Assembly (NCBI GenBank): GCA_013433145.1
Contig: CM024183.1
Location: 1,009,501-1,073,500 of the forward strand
DNA from: Ascaris suum
Lineage: Eukaryota; Nematoda; Chromadorea; Rhabditida; Ascarididae
Direction of reading: 5' to 3'
Length of the DNA stretch: 64,000 bases
The notes beneath the pieces were generated by a model that ran no database searches, was not told where the DNA came from, and worked only from the letters and a program-made list of their open reading frames with translations. This document shows, piece after piece, positions 13,237-28,200 of this stretch; position 1 is the first letter of the stretch, and each line of letters begins with the position of its first letter. Both the position numbers and the translations under genes were made by a program.

Positions 13237-16200
13237 GTTCATCGTTTTTTTTTTTTGTTCATTTAAATATTGTGTGATTAATTTCTGAAGGAATCACACT
13301 GTATAATTCATTGGTTTTTTTACTCAACATTTAAGTTTCGCGGAGTGATCCTTATAAGAGTATCTCCTAGTTGATTTTTCTGTGGGAATCATCTTCCTTC
13401 ATAGGTAGGAATGAAAGGAAGGGAATAGAGAGAGGAAAAATTACAATAAGAGGAGGTTTCAAGAAGTTGATAAAAGAAACGGATAGAGCAGCTTCATCAC
13501 GAGGAGATTCGAAGAATTTGCTAAGAGGAGTTAAATGTGAGGCGACTCAGCGTCCTTATTGAACAACCGGATGCTACCTCAACGCGTACCTGTTGAAAGT
13601 TCATAGGTTCCTTGAGGGGCTATTAAATATTATTCAATAAATATTTTTTAAAAAGAGACTTACTACACTTGATTTTGTTTATATATGGCATATAGACATT
13701 GAGGGAAAGAAAAAAACCATCCCGTTCAGCACACATATGTAAGCGGCAATTGCATTGCATAGCAGCCGCACTAAGTAGACACCAGCACTAGCAAGCTTAT
13801 CGATGCACGCCAACACGCGACCATATTCACATCCGAGCAGCAAGCTTGCCGATATTCAATCGACTTTCAGCGAAATCAACTCCGATCGGAGCTCCTCCAG
13901 ATATGTTGAGGAGCTTTTTTCATTATCTCAAACTTCAACTTCAACTTCAGCTTCAGCTCCTACTGCAAATGTTAGAGGACGATTGAGGTCATTCTTAGTT
14001 CGATAAATAGGCTGAATCTGATCGATTTCTGTGTAGAAAAAGTGCTGTGATAATTCATTTTTTTCGGGCACTACCTTTATTGGATAAGTAAATAAGGACA
14101 GTGTTTAACCGAATTGCCATGGCATGCCTTTTTTTGTCAGGGTTTTCTGTTAGGGGAGAAGCGGTGGGGGGGGGGGGGAGGGGGGGAGGGGAGAGGAGGA
14201 TATGGAGGTGGGTGGAGGGAGGGCGGTAGACGAATTACTTAAAATTTTTTCAAAACATGAGAGAGTTAACAACGTTGGCATCTCTGTGACGATAGATCGG
14301 ATCCGATTGTCTCATGTCTCATAAATTGATAGGTGTTGTAGGGTTTGTGGATTGGTAGTTCAACGTTTTTTTTTAGTTGATTTGAGAGGTTATCTAATAA
14401 TATTGTTCAAATCGTTTACAATTTTTTTTTTTAACTTCTTACACGAAGATTGACTCTTTTTAATTTTATCGAATAAATCGCTTCTATAAATAATATTGTT
14501 CTTATTGAAAAAAGATATGTATATTTCCGGCGATTTTTTTAACTCTGCATAAAAGAATCCTTTAAGGAATTATTTTTTATGAGTTTTTCAATTTACACTT
14601 CAGTCCGTTCAACCGTAAATATTCTTTTCCGGCTGTCATGAAGATTTTTCCGGACATTTTTCTCCTTTTTTCTAAATTTTAGATTTTTTTTTAAATTGTG
14701 GGATTTTTTTTAAAAATAACTATTTCGCCGATTAATGCAATCGAATCGATTTGCAGTTCACTATCAGATCATCCGATGGCAACAACGGCAACCTATGGTA
14801 AACTTAGTGATTATGCACAATTTGGAAGACGACAAGTACCAACAAAACGTAGTGTGAGTGCTTCACAACCACATACAAATACGGCTAATGCATTGCGATT
14901 ACAACAGAGACGACTTCATGAACAGGAGAATATCGATCAACTGCTACAGAAATGTCGCACTAGTCAGCGGGGACTTGCTTGTAATTCACAGGTTTGTTCT
15001 CATGTTGTAATTTATAGTTTCATTTGTTTTTATAAATGGTGAGCGGCTTTTCGATTGTAGACGGAAATCGGAGATAATTGGTAATTGAAGACTTTCTGAG
15101 CCTGATTTCTCCACAAGTCCAAAAAATAACCGGATAGGGACATAAGTTCAAAAAATGGCGGTGGAGGAGGAAGGGGGGAGGGGAGGGACGAAACTTTTAT
15201 CATAAACGCCAGGTTGCTTTGATCGCAACGCGGCTGTTTTTTAAAGAAAATGGATGAGTAATAAAATATTGGACAGGATGATGCTTAGATAAGCTAGAGA
15301 TCCCCAAATAGTAGAGAAAAGTTTGATGTTTATGAGTTTGGCGGAAACTCGTGATAGAATTGAGGATCTCTGTACAACACTAGTGTGTATTCGAATGCAA
15401 AATGATTATGTAACGTGGAGAAGGAGTTTTAAGTTTTTCAAGTTGGAGTCACAAAGTGGCACTTCCTGCTTAATCTCATTTATTTAACGCAAAAACAATC
15501 GGATGTAATTGTGCGATATTGGGATTGGATTATTTACTCGATTTGGCTCACGTTTCATTTGTTTATCTCGGTTGGTGGCACGCAGGCGTCAAGAGCTCAT
15601 TGAGATTATCGACGATATGTGAGATCGCAGCTCGAACTTATGTCGCTCTAGTTTGATTCAATCAAGTAGTGCGCTAATTTCTTGCTTTATGCTCTTTCAT
15701 TGAATATTTTATATGGCATGGCATGAGCTTAATGCTCGTCTCCTTTTATTGTTCATGAAGTAGTTCGTGAAGTGGAACTTCACTTTTGACATACAACGAA
15801 TCTTAGGCAATAAATCTTGCCGAGGTAATCGTATTTTTTAAGCTTTGTTGACGATGAGTTTTATTTCCAATTTCTTTGTCTCTGCTGTATGCTTTTTCCC
15901 GTTTTTTTCTGCCTGATATCCTGCAAGATAGAAATAACTGCTTGATCTGTAAATATTTATAGCGTCGATTAAGACGGGAATCGAACACTTATCTTGCAGT
16001 GGGTCTTCCCCTCTTACCCTCCCATGCTTTCCCCCCCCCCCCCCCCGTCTTCCAAGTTTCTGACACGCTTTGTGCATGAGTTCTACGATCTTCTCTTCTA
16101 TTTTTCATTTTGAAGGGTTGAGTGCTGCACTACTATGGTTTTGAAATCGTTGTGTGAACTGGGAAAAGTGGAGTAACATATAAAGCCGAGGAAGAGAAAT

Positions 16201-19200
16201 TAGAATTTTCCAGTTTTTTTTCTACGTGAGCAGAAAATGGAGGTGGTGGAGGGAGGAGGGGCCAAGTAAGATGGCTAATCGTTAATGGATTGGGTATTCG
16301 ATGATCACGGAAGTGTTGGCTATTTCGCATGATGACCTATTGACCATAATAATGTAATGTTTACAAAGCAGATTTGTGTGATCCATCTATATTAGCTAAT
16401 AAAGTTGGTAAACGAAACTTATGCACCTTTTATGAGCACTTAACGCTTTTCCCTTCATTATTGTTTCATGGATCATTATTGCTTATTATTTCACACAGGA
16501 AATGTTCATTCGGCAACGAATATATCCTATTCTAATTCTCAACGTTTTATATAATTAAACCATATAGATTAAATTTTTTTTTATTGATTTTATACATCTC
16601 TTTCATTTTCTTTTTTTTTTCGAGTATTTTTCTTATATTTTCTCTCGTTTGGAATTAATTTTTTCGGATTTGTATTTTGCAAATATTTAAAATTTTATAG
16701 AATTATTTCAATGAAAAGTATAGCGGAAATTAATTTATTGGAATCGATAAACTTATTATTCAGTATATAAGAGTATTAAAAGAAATTGAAAATAGTATAT
16801 GAATTGCGAGAGAGGATGTGAGAAAAAAAAAAAGAATTTCAAATGCAAAGGCAAAGTGACATTCTATGGGCGGGATAGTTACTGTGTGGATTAAAAAATT
16901 ATCGTTTTTTTTTTGTAAGCATTCCAAGAGTTTGCATGTTAATTGGCGTGTTCCCATATAGTCGGATGTATCTTTCAATCTATTTAACCCCAGTGGTACT
17001 ATAGGCTTGATACTGTAATTTATTTTGATGGTCACATCGAGGTGGGTTAATATGATTCGATAAGAAAAGAGAATTTCTATATGTTATTTGTTTGAGATTT
17101 ATTCATGGAATGCTATCGATATAGCATTAGCGCACGATTCCTTCAGTTGTTATATTTCTCTGAGTTGGAAATTTATGGTGAACGGAACTGCAGTTCTCCT
17201 CTCTCCTCTCTCTTCCTCTGAAAAGCTTGGAATGGGGGGAAGAGGGGAATTCTGTTATCAGGGAGCTCGGTAATTTTATATCCGCTTTTCTTTTGCAGCA
17301 TTTCGTTTTAGTCATAAAAATTTTCTCTGAGTTTGCAAAGAGAAAAAATTTTGAAATTCTTCGTCTCATTTATCGTCATCGCTCCGTAAATGTTCGATGC
17401 TTAAAACATGATGATCTTAGATATGTGTATGTGTTTTTAAGGGAGTCTTGGAAGTTATTAAGCGGTTTATAGTTGTAAAGAAAGCTGTGTAAAATGACTA
17501 CCAAGAGGGAATTCGAGGTTTATTTAATAATTTCATCAGTTTTATGTGATCATATTAGGTAGAATTCTACTGTTAAGAAGTCTACTGATGGTCCTCTTCT
17601 ACATCGATCGATAGAGAGAGGGGACTGACCTATTATAGAAATCAGTCTTCATAGACAGTTCTACTGTTAAGGGGTTGGGGGGGGGGGGGGAGGGGGGGGA
17701 TGACTGGCTATGATAGGTATTGGTCCTATAGCGTTGGGTAATTTTCAAATGAGAATGAACCAACAAACGCACCTGCTATCTCATATCTTTTATTGCGGAC
17801 TCAGTCTGCACCCACAATAACGCCCACTAACGCTTGAATATTGAGTATCCCGTCCTGTTGTAGCGTGGCACTTCATCGCGCTCTTGCTGCATGTACAGCT
17901 GCCATCCGCCTGTTGACCAAGTTGGCTTCAGATTTAGAAATTAAATCCGCCTGTCGACCAGATTGCTTTCAGGTTTATAAGTAGATCCGCCTGTTGACCG
18001 AAGCAGCTTCGTAGAAATTGGGAGCAGTTCGATGGCTAACCTAAAAGTTATTTTTTACCTCATTTCGATTGACAGGCGATGAAAAAGATTAAAGGGCCTC
18101 ATGTTTCCCGAGGTTGACGTCACGGAAGATATTGAAAAAAGTAAGAACATCAATCATGGATTTGTAGGTGGAACAATCTTCTTCTTGAGCTAATATAGAG
18201 ACGAGCCGATCACATATTATTTCGTTTACATCATTTCCCAATCAGCAAGAAGAGTTGTTAGCTGAAATTGTCGGTACGGATTTCCTTTTCCACCGATATG
18301 TGGTGGGCGATGTCCGATTATGTCTGAATGTGTCTGAAGAAATCATCCCAACAATTTCAGCGTAATTCATTATATCCTAAATGAACTTGGCAGACTTGTT
18401 TTATTCATACTTTATTGTTTGCAATAAATTTCGAGGCTTATGGCAATCTGAAGTTTTCACTTGAATTAGATATTATTGATTTTTATTTTATACATTCTCA
18501 TTCGCTTTGTTTATCTTTCTATTTACCTGCGTGCAAATGAGATTGTCACACCTGTCCGTAGTGGTGCATTATTAAAGAGGGATGTATTGATATGTTTGAA
18601 TCGCTCGTATAGCCGCAAGTTTCATTTTATTTTCCGCTGATGTTCTCTTTAATTGTTTCAATCTTCGTTTACTATTGCGGAGAGGAAAAGAATCGAAATT
18701 TATATACCATTTTTATATAATTGTTCACTGCTATTGTATTATTATGACTGTTTATTGTCGAACTAATGAGAGTATTATTACTTATTACAGTTATTTCCTG
18801 TTGCCATTTTTATTAGTATTACTGTAAATTTTTTATCACTGTACTATAAATTTGTAAATTACTATAGTACTCATTATTATAAATTCATCATTGTTATTAT
18901 TTGTTATCGTCCATGGAATCTGTTGTTAACTAATTAGTCCTGAAGAGAAGTTCAACATAAAGTTTTCTACCATATCGTTCATTACTTTTTTGAAGTATTC
19001 CTTTAATTTATGGTTTATTTTTTGAAGGTTGTTTGTTCGAAGTAAGAGGGAGATCTACTCATGTTTGATAGTTCTTTAAGAGAATTGTCTACAGGATATT
19101 ATCATCCCTTCTGATGTCGTTTGGAGCCTGTGTTAATTGATGTTAAGATTTTTTCAAAGGAATTCTCAACGTGTGATGTAACAGGTAACGATTACAGGCA

Positions 19201-22200
19201 ATGCGATATACGGAGAGTGGTCAGCGTCCTCTCTATCATACACTTGGTTCCACCCCACATCAGGTACCACAATTAGCGTTAAGCGATGATGGTGAAACTC
19301 TGTGTGTGCGTAACGGGTCAGCTCGATCATCGTTGAGGATGCCATCGAAGCAAGATCATCAAGTTCAAGCTGGACCAGGTAAGTTATTATTATTACAATT
19401 ACTATTTATATTGTCAACGAAACAGTCATAGGTAGAAGTAAAGAGTATGAGTGAAAATAAGTTCAAGAATACCCTCGGCATTTTAGACGGCATTAACGAT
19501 TTTAGGTCTCTCTAGTTGTATTCCCTTTTCTCGTTTCATGCCTCACAGTGCATATTTTTGTACCAAAAAAAGTGGGAATTTATAAAAAGAGCACATTTTT
19601 TGAAGAAATTTTGGAAACCAATTTTTAAAAAAGAAATTTCCTTGATGTGAATCAAGAAGAAAAGCACTCTTTTTTTTTTCACGAATGCAATTAATGTTGT
19701 ATTGCTGACGAAAGCTGTAGGTCTTTGTGATATATGTAAATTTCTTTATTGCACGTGCTAAACACATTGTATGCAGCTGCATCGTATGGAAAATAGTAGT
19801 GATGATTTAAAAAATGGCAGCGCAAATGTCATTCGGCTATTAGGCAATCCGAATGGCATTTTTTTTCGACATGGTGGTAATGTTTGCGCTCTCAGCCACA
19901 TAAACCCATATCGGAAAAATGCATTTCTTTGTTTATTCTATGAAGAAACCTTGGGAGAATATTGCTGCAAGGATGTTAGGGAGGGGGGAGGAGCGTGAGC
20001 GGAGGAGATTGAATATTGAATACTAGTTCAATAATTATGTCGCTCACAAATTACAGTACAAAGTTGATTTTTTATCTTAGCTTCCCTTCTCTAACCTTAA
20101 TATTTGAAAGTCATTAAAAGTCTCTTAGTGAAAATTCTTTCAGTGTAGAATTAACTTTATACGGCAACGAGCCCTCTCAATGCAATTGGTTCTATGATAC
20201 TCAAAAATACATACTTTTCATCCCGCTTTTTTCTCGTTGACGATGATTTTAGAAATAAGAGGTTATCTCATTCATGACGCCAGCAAACCTTCTGGCAAAC
20301 TAGAAAGAAATTTTTAATTTTTGTGCCAATTTGAATATTTTTTAATTTCGAATATTCTTTATTTTTGAATATTTTTGAATATACATATTTAAATTTGCAT
20401 ATTACTTTTTTTTTAAAATAATCATGCTGGTTATGCCAAGTTGAATACTCTTATGCGTTGAGAGAAATTATTTCGTCGGAATCTAGTCTGCAGTTGATAG
20501 ACGACGTGTTCTTTACGCTGTCATGTTGAATCATATTTAAGAGAATGGTGATTTAATGACGCACACATGCACGTATATGCAATTGCTATTCACATTTCTA
20601 AGACGTCTGCAATGAATTTTTTTTTATCGATCTGAGAATAAATTTGTGTGGAAAAAATGGAATTTTTTCTAAATGTTTGGAAAAAAAAATTTTTTTTTGT
20701 TATTTAAATATTTTTATGGGGTTTTTTTTAGAATGAGAGAGAATGAAAGAGACAGTGGAAGTTGAATATCTCACATCGATCGTTGATTTTGTATCATTTT
20801 ATTGATTTAAAATACAAATACGACGGATTACTCTTTAATTTCTATCTCATCTTTTCATCACCTCTTCGATGTGCTATAGTTTTGCGGGAGGAGAGGAGAG
20901 AGGTGGATGAGCTGAATTGGCTTATTACTGATCTCGGGAGTAGCCATTGATCTGCAAGAAGTCAGCAATTTGCCGTAATCAGTTCAAATTGGTCCGTTTG
21001 TAAAAAGAGAACAGCAATGCCAAAAGAACCAACGAGGGAGATTAAGAAATATGTTAATTGGAGGTAAAAGTCCTTTACTAAGATGCATCGGTAGGATACA
21101 ATATGTAACACTATATTATAGAGCTGCAATACTTTTTTGCACTTTTTAGGTTTATGCTTTTTCAATGCCGCAGAATTATTGCAAAAAAAAAAATTTTTTT
21201 TTTTGGAAAACTCCGAGTTTCATCCGTTCTTAAGCGTTGAAAATCACTTTTCAGGTTTCACAGCTTTGACGACCGGATATCATTCATTAGATAGAAAGGC
21301 GCATCTGATGTCCTATTATCGACCAGTGGATGAAAATCCGTACAGGTATGGAAACATTTATGGTTTATAGTATGCGGATTCTTTGTTTGAAACTGTTTTC
21401 ACTGCCACGTTTTATGATGGAAACTCATAATTAAAGGTACAGCCAAATTACCATTGTGGTTATTCCTGTTTAGTTATTGTCCGTGAATGTTGACCACTAC
21501 GCTGGTTTTTGAATAACATGTGTTTAAGTGTGTCGTAACTTCGATACAAGTGCATTAGAAAATGGGAAGAAGTGTTCTGTAATCTGTAATCTTCTAGAGT
21601 GAGCACGAGTGGTTCAGTGAGTACAATTGACTCGTGAACTAGATGCAAGCGGTTCAGTGAACGCAAATAGTTCATAAACTGGGCCAAGTGATTTGCTGTG
21701 TACAAATAGCTCATAATCTGCGAACAAATGATTCACTGAGTACGAGCAGTGCCTGAACTGGGTCTAGTGATACACTGAATATAGACAACTCGCAGATTGG
21801 TTACAGACGACTCATTGGGTACAAGCAGTTCATGAACTGACCAGAAATGGTTGATTGATTACGAATGGTTTCGAGGTTGAATGTAAATGCTTTATAAATT
21901 CAATGAAGGGGATATAATTAGTCGGTGAGTATATATAGATTGGCGGCGATCGGTCACGAAACATCTGCCGCCACTCTTGCGATGGTTAGTCCACGACGGA
22001 TGCCAAACACTCATCATCTCTCATTAGCGCAACCTACACTCGATCATATACAACCGAATCGACATAGTCTTGCAGGTGAGCTAATTTTATTATTTATTAT
22101 GTCTTTCTTCATAAATTCTATTTAAGTTTAGTAGTTTTATTGGTATTTAGGTTCCGTCAGACTGCTACTTGCAACTTCATTTGCGAATACCAAAGATGCA

Positions 22201-25200
22201 CACTAATATATGGGATTTAAAAAAACCTCTGCAAGAATTCTACGGGAAATGCGAAGATGGGAACGGATGATAATGAAGTGTGGACAGCTTTTAGAATTCA
22301 CTTGACAGAAATAACTTATAAAAAATACTATGAGCGGTGTTTGCAGTGGTTATGAAGGTAAGTATATTGATATGTTGCAGTAAAATTCCAATATTCAGAA
22401 ATTCTTAGATGTTTCTAGTTTTTTTTTTTTCATTTTCGGGTAGATTCTGATATGTTGCCGGAGTATCGCCGAGTACGATTTTGGTATGTTTGCACGGACG
22501 GTACTATTTCTTCATTGGTATATTTTAAACCATAGGCTGGGAATATTAGTGCTGGATGGTAATAGAGGGCGTAAAGGTTGCAAAATGAGCCGCATAAAAA
22601 TAAATGACGATATGCAGAATAGAATCCACAATGGCGGGGAAATATTAGTGTCCTTCGAAAAAAGAGCACATTGGAATTTGGAAAGTATTATGTAAATTAC
22701 CAACTGTTGCTGTCTTTGAGTGATCTTTCGTTGCTTTTTTGCTTAACTGACACGTCAAGATTGTAATAGGTCATAATTTTTCACTGATTCAATGAGATTT
22801 CATTTTTAATGAGGTGGATGGCGTTTTACTTTGTAATTGTGGTCAAGTTATTTAATGTTTGCGTTTTTCCGGGAAACAAGAAAGGGGAATAGGGAAACAA
22901 CAGGTGCTATGAAGGTAGAGACAATAGGTACCTTCTGTAAATGAGGTGATTACCAACGGAAACAAAAATAATGTTGCAAATATGTCAGTCTCCGCGTTGG
23001 CTGCTTTGATGTTTTATGAAGGAGTACAGGTAAGCAGCTTTTCTGGATGGCTGAGCTGCTAGGATCTTAAATTGTCAACTATGTTCTCCTCTGAATCGGT
23101 TTCATTTGAGCGCAGGTGTTTTGATTGACTGCTTCACCTATAGAGAGTATTTGCAGTTCGTCTTTCTCATTGCACTAGCTGTCCTGTTATCGCCAGCTTC
23201 AAAGCTGATTATGCTTCTTTTATTTTTCAACTGCCATTTTTATGCAGTATAGAAATAGATTTTGTTTGTTGTGCTATTTTCTATAGTATTATAGAGCTTT
23301 TGTTTTTTTTTTTTTTGGTATTTGCATTTGCAGACCATTAGTTCACCTGAAAAGTTTTATATGTGGTTAACCGATATTTACAGCTATTGACACACGTCTG
23401 TCGACTTGACGTTACAATTGATTTGCCTAACCTAATATGTTCACATATCATTTAGCTTGAGCAAATTTTTGACCCTTTTTCTTCATTTATTTCCTTATAA
23501 AACATTCTAATAAATTCGTATTCGTGTATCGGACTTGATATAATGTATAGATCGGATTGGGCATTTTCCTTGTTGAATATATTCTGAGGATCAGAAGTGG
23601 AGAAAGGAGGCAGAAGGGAGAAGCATAGTTTTATAAGAAAGGATTAGTTCGAGTAAATGTGGCCATAAATTTTGAACTTTATTGGTATAACTTGTTGGGG
23701 TATGACGGGTTTTTCCTCTGAATTAGTTGTGAATTTCAGGTGTCCCATAATTTAAGATTAAAGCATTTTAGCTGTTAGTTTACTTAATCATAGAAGGCTT
23801 ATGCATATCGCTTATACTTTCCCATTAAACTGCATGATATAAATAGAAGAACTATCCTCGTATCTTTCTTCTCCGATTGGCATGAATATTTCTTTTTTTT
23901 TCTTTTTTAGAAAATTAGTAATATTTCACTGGCACTAACTTTCTTTGCTTATAATTATAATATAGATTAATAATATTTCGTGCTTACTAATTTCTTATCT
24001 TCTTTGAAGCTTTAATTGCTGTAATTTTCAATCTGCTTATCACAAGTCTGTCCTGCTCATTTGCTTGCATAATCTTTAGCTAGTCGATGTGCATCACTAT
24101 CAGCTGCCGGAATGTCACGTTCAATGGTATTGGTTCCGAATTCAGAAGCCGATTTATCGAAGACATCATCGACGAAGATTTCTGAACGTTTATCAGTAAA
24201 TGGAGATTTTGAATCATCAATATCTAGCATGAAATCGCTTGCAAATTTTGGTCGTTCGCCAAGTGCCTCAAAAATTCTTGTGAAGCGTATTCCGCTTACG
24301 ATTGCATCCGGAATTCCACCATCGATCGAAATGTGCCGATCGCCGAGGAAAATTGGTACTGATTGAGAGTGTGAATGAAGCCTGCATTGGCTCGTTTTAC
24401 GTCGGTGATAATATAATACGGGAGGCTCGTTTTCCTTAAGGGATAGGAGGGGAGAGGGATCGAAAAGGGTGATATCGTTAGAGCATGATCCGACGGAGGA
24501 AGTTGGTGGCGTGTAGAGAAATAGGAGACAAAACGTCAGTTTTCCATAGAATTAGCCACCTTTAGGATCAGGAGGACACCTCGTCGGTAAACGAGACCAG
24601 TCTCACGAGATGTGGCAGATTTTGTTGATAGGTTTAGGCTGTAAATGAAGATCCTAATCCCTTGTATTTGCCACTTGATAACCCTAGTTCCCTTCCCTTC
24701 TCCCTCCCCTCTCCCCATCCCTTCTCGTGTCCCACTATCATTTCAACGGAGTTTTCCCGCTTTTCAAGCATTATCACGGTATTGTTGTTTGCTTACGATG
24801 GGTACTAACATTCCATGCACTGCAACAAGTTTTACATAAGAAGGAGGTTACTATTTGCGTTGAAGCTAAATATTTATATCATCCCTTCTTTGGTTTGGAT
24901 ATACGTAGTTAAACGATCTTTTAATGGGATCTCTCTTTTTGTATTATAAATGAATTGTTTTGGAAGAGGTGAGAGGTTTTTTAATTTTGTTACTAAAATT
25001 AGCAAAAAGAAAAACTTCTCGATACTTTAGCAGTATTATTTGAATCAACAGAAATTTTAAAAACTTTGTTGTTCAAGTTCATGTAATATTTGAGTCCACA
25101 TAGTTTATTTCTAATTGCAATAGAGGAGAGGATGCATTTATTACGAGAAAGCCTTTTTTTTGTTTTCCACATACTTTATTTCCTATGTTATGCCATTGTA

Positions 25201-28200
25201 CTCTGTTAGGGAGTATGTTGCTATGCATGTGACTTCTCTACTATCACTTTTTAGCTAGACTTGCACATAGTTCTAGTTTAGTTTGCTATGGCATGCGACG
25301 AGTGTTGTGTATGTCTGCAGACATTCCGGCCTGTCTGTCTGCTGTACCTTATCCGGCCTACACGACGGCATTTTGTGGATGCTGTTGGAGCACATAAATG
25401 TTTACACACGTTGAGTAATAAGTCCAGGTTGAGAGAGGAAGATGTCCCCAGCTAGCATATAATATAAAAAAACATGAGGAAGAATATAAGTAGCAACCGA
25501 ATATTGTGAGTAAAATAGTGATATTTTAGAGGAGGAAAAGATTAATGGTTGGAATTGAGAGTCATTCACGCTTTTTCATCAAATTTCGATTTATATACTT
25601 GCAAAGGTTTTATGTATTACGAAGGAAATTATAATGACTTCAGCTAAAAATGTTTAATTTTTAATGCAATCGGTGACCAATTTAAGCAATTAAAATAATT
25701 TTGTGTTGTTGTCAGGTGGTGCTTTATCGGCAAAGAAATTACAAAACGAGAATATTTATGCAAATTTCTCGCATCGGGATGCAAATCTACAACTTCATAA
25801 ACTCTCCGAAGATTGTACAAGGTATGCGGATTTACATTTCCGCTTGTGATTAAATTTTTCAACACTATTCATTTGTCTAAATTATGTTCCGTTCCGGAAT
25901 GAAACTTTTCAGGAAATCGGAAATGATTATAGATCTATTAAACCTAAATAAGGAGATAGGCAAATGCCATTTTAATTTCATAACTTTAATACAAACAAAT
26001 TTATAAATATGATTTTTTTTAAATGGAAATATTTAATTGAAGATTATTTAGAGCATCTCAAATGAAATCGTCACGTTATGCGGAATCTGGTTATCTTTCT
26101 GCTACCTCAAAAACATCACCAAGTGGTTCAGCGGATGTGAATGGCTCTCAATTATCGCTTACATCTTCTTCTGGTTCTCTCTATTCGACGGTAATGCATT
26201 CAATTTGGAATATTTTTATATAATTTTATGCAAATTTAATTTTCTTTTGGATATTTTTTAGACTATTTTATCATAGTAACGCATTAAACTTGAATTCTAA
26301 AGAGTTTTATTTCATCGTTTTTTTTTAATGATTTTATCGTTTATAGGCTGAGTTAAAGAAGGTGCTTATAGCTGAGTGAATATTTATTTATTTGTTATAG
26401 TTAACGTTTCTTTAAATACTACTGATTTTTATTTAATATTAGGTATAACATGTAGGTATGCCCATATGCATATATCATTATATCAACGATAACCTCTTAA
26501 TTTCAGTTATAAAAGACTCAAATTTTTTTTTTATTAATTTCTCTAGAGTTTTTATTTGAATTTAATAATTTCGATTTAGGTTGAGGAGAAATATGAAGCC
26601 GAAATAAGAAAATTGAATCGTGAAATGGAATCTTATCGTCAAACAATATCGAAATTAACTGCTAAACACGATGGTTACAATCATTTGATTCAAATATTCG
26701 ATAGTAAACTTCATTTAATGGCAAAACATGTGGAAAATCTTCAAAATAAATCACAGCTTAAGGTTTTTTTTTTTTTTGATTTTTATTGTTGTTTTAAATA
26801 TTTTATTTTATTTATTGTGAGCGTTTCGTTATTTTGTTAATAAAAATTAGAATCTTAGAAGATTATCATTTGAGTTGCATTTGATAAGTTTTTTCATAAT
26901 GTGCTTAATGTTACAATAATTGAACTTCTTGACTAATTGAATTACTTATGAGTTGTTATTTACATATATAGGTGATCGGAATTCTTGCAGAATTAGAAAA
27001 ATTTATTAATTATTTCGAAATAGTAAGAGTATTTCGAAGAATAATTTAGTTATGTTCTACTTTATGATATGAGTTGATAAGATCATACCGACTGATAACG
27101 ATATTGATTTTTGCAGAAAGAAGAGGTGGTAAAGTTACGTTCTGAAATCGATCATTTACGTGTAATGAGCATTAGTGCAGGTGTGAATGTACCACCGGTT
27201 GCCGCATCGAATGGTCAACGTAAAAGCACTGGATCGCCACATTCGGTAAACACCATTTTTTCGGTATTTTTTTTAAAGATACGATTTCAGATATATTTTT
27301 CATTATTTCATTCATTTTATTCAATAATATTCCAATTTTTAAATTTCGTTTCATTTTCCACAGGTAAGGTTCTTGATGGGGAAGTTTGATCCCGGCATGT
27401 TGATTTTTTTTAAACTATATAATTTTATTATTGGTTTAAGGCTTATTGAAGCCTTATTCTATGATAGAATTGTTTTTGCTGCTTACGTGTTCCCAATATT
27501 GTTTTTTTTTTTTTTGGTTTAGTTGAAGTCTAAATTGCGGTGATTTAAAGTCGAATTTTTAAAATTAGAGAAATTTATTATGAAATAGCATATTGTTTTA
27601 TTAATAATATTTATAGCAGCATGATGGTGCCGGTGAGCTGTTAAGACATCCGTCATTGGAGAGTGTGACAAGTCATCGCTCATCAATGAGTTCGTCAAGT
27701 AAAGGCAGCAAAACGGATAAAAGCAGTTTGAATAGTTTTGGAAAACAGGGCAAACGTAGTTGGGTACGTTTCTTTTTTTTTTTCTATTTATGCCCTTTAC
27801 ATCTCAATTTATTAAATTCTGTTGGGCATTTAAAATGGTTTTTTTTTTAAATTCAATTTTTCAATTTCTTGAAACGATTATTAATTGTCATAAGAAACGG
27901 AAATTTCTTCGCTTAATATTGTTTGGTTTGATCTGAAATGCATTTACTTCATATAAGGCACTTCTTTAGTTCCAAAAGACGTTTTTTTTTTGAAATGCTT
28001 CCATTGATAAATTAAAATTCCCATTTTATTGAATATTATTTTCATTTACCTCTATTTAAATACGTGGTAGAGATGAATCACATTTGATTGCCCTATGTTG
28101 TTTCATTTCTTATTTCGTCGATGAAATTTTCTGTTCGATTACCATAATGGAACTAATTGTCTCTCTTCCTCTGATACAGGCAACAAACGTTGATGTACAG

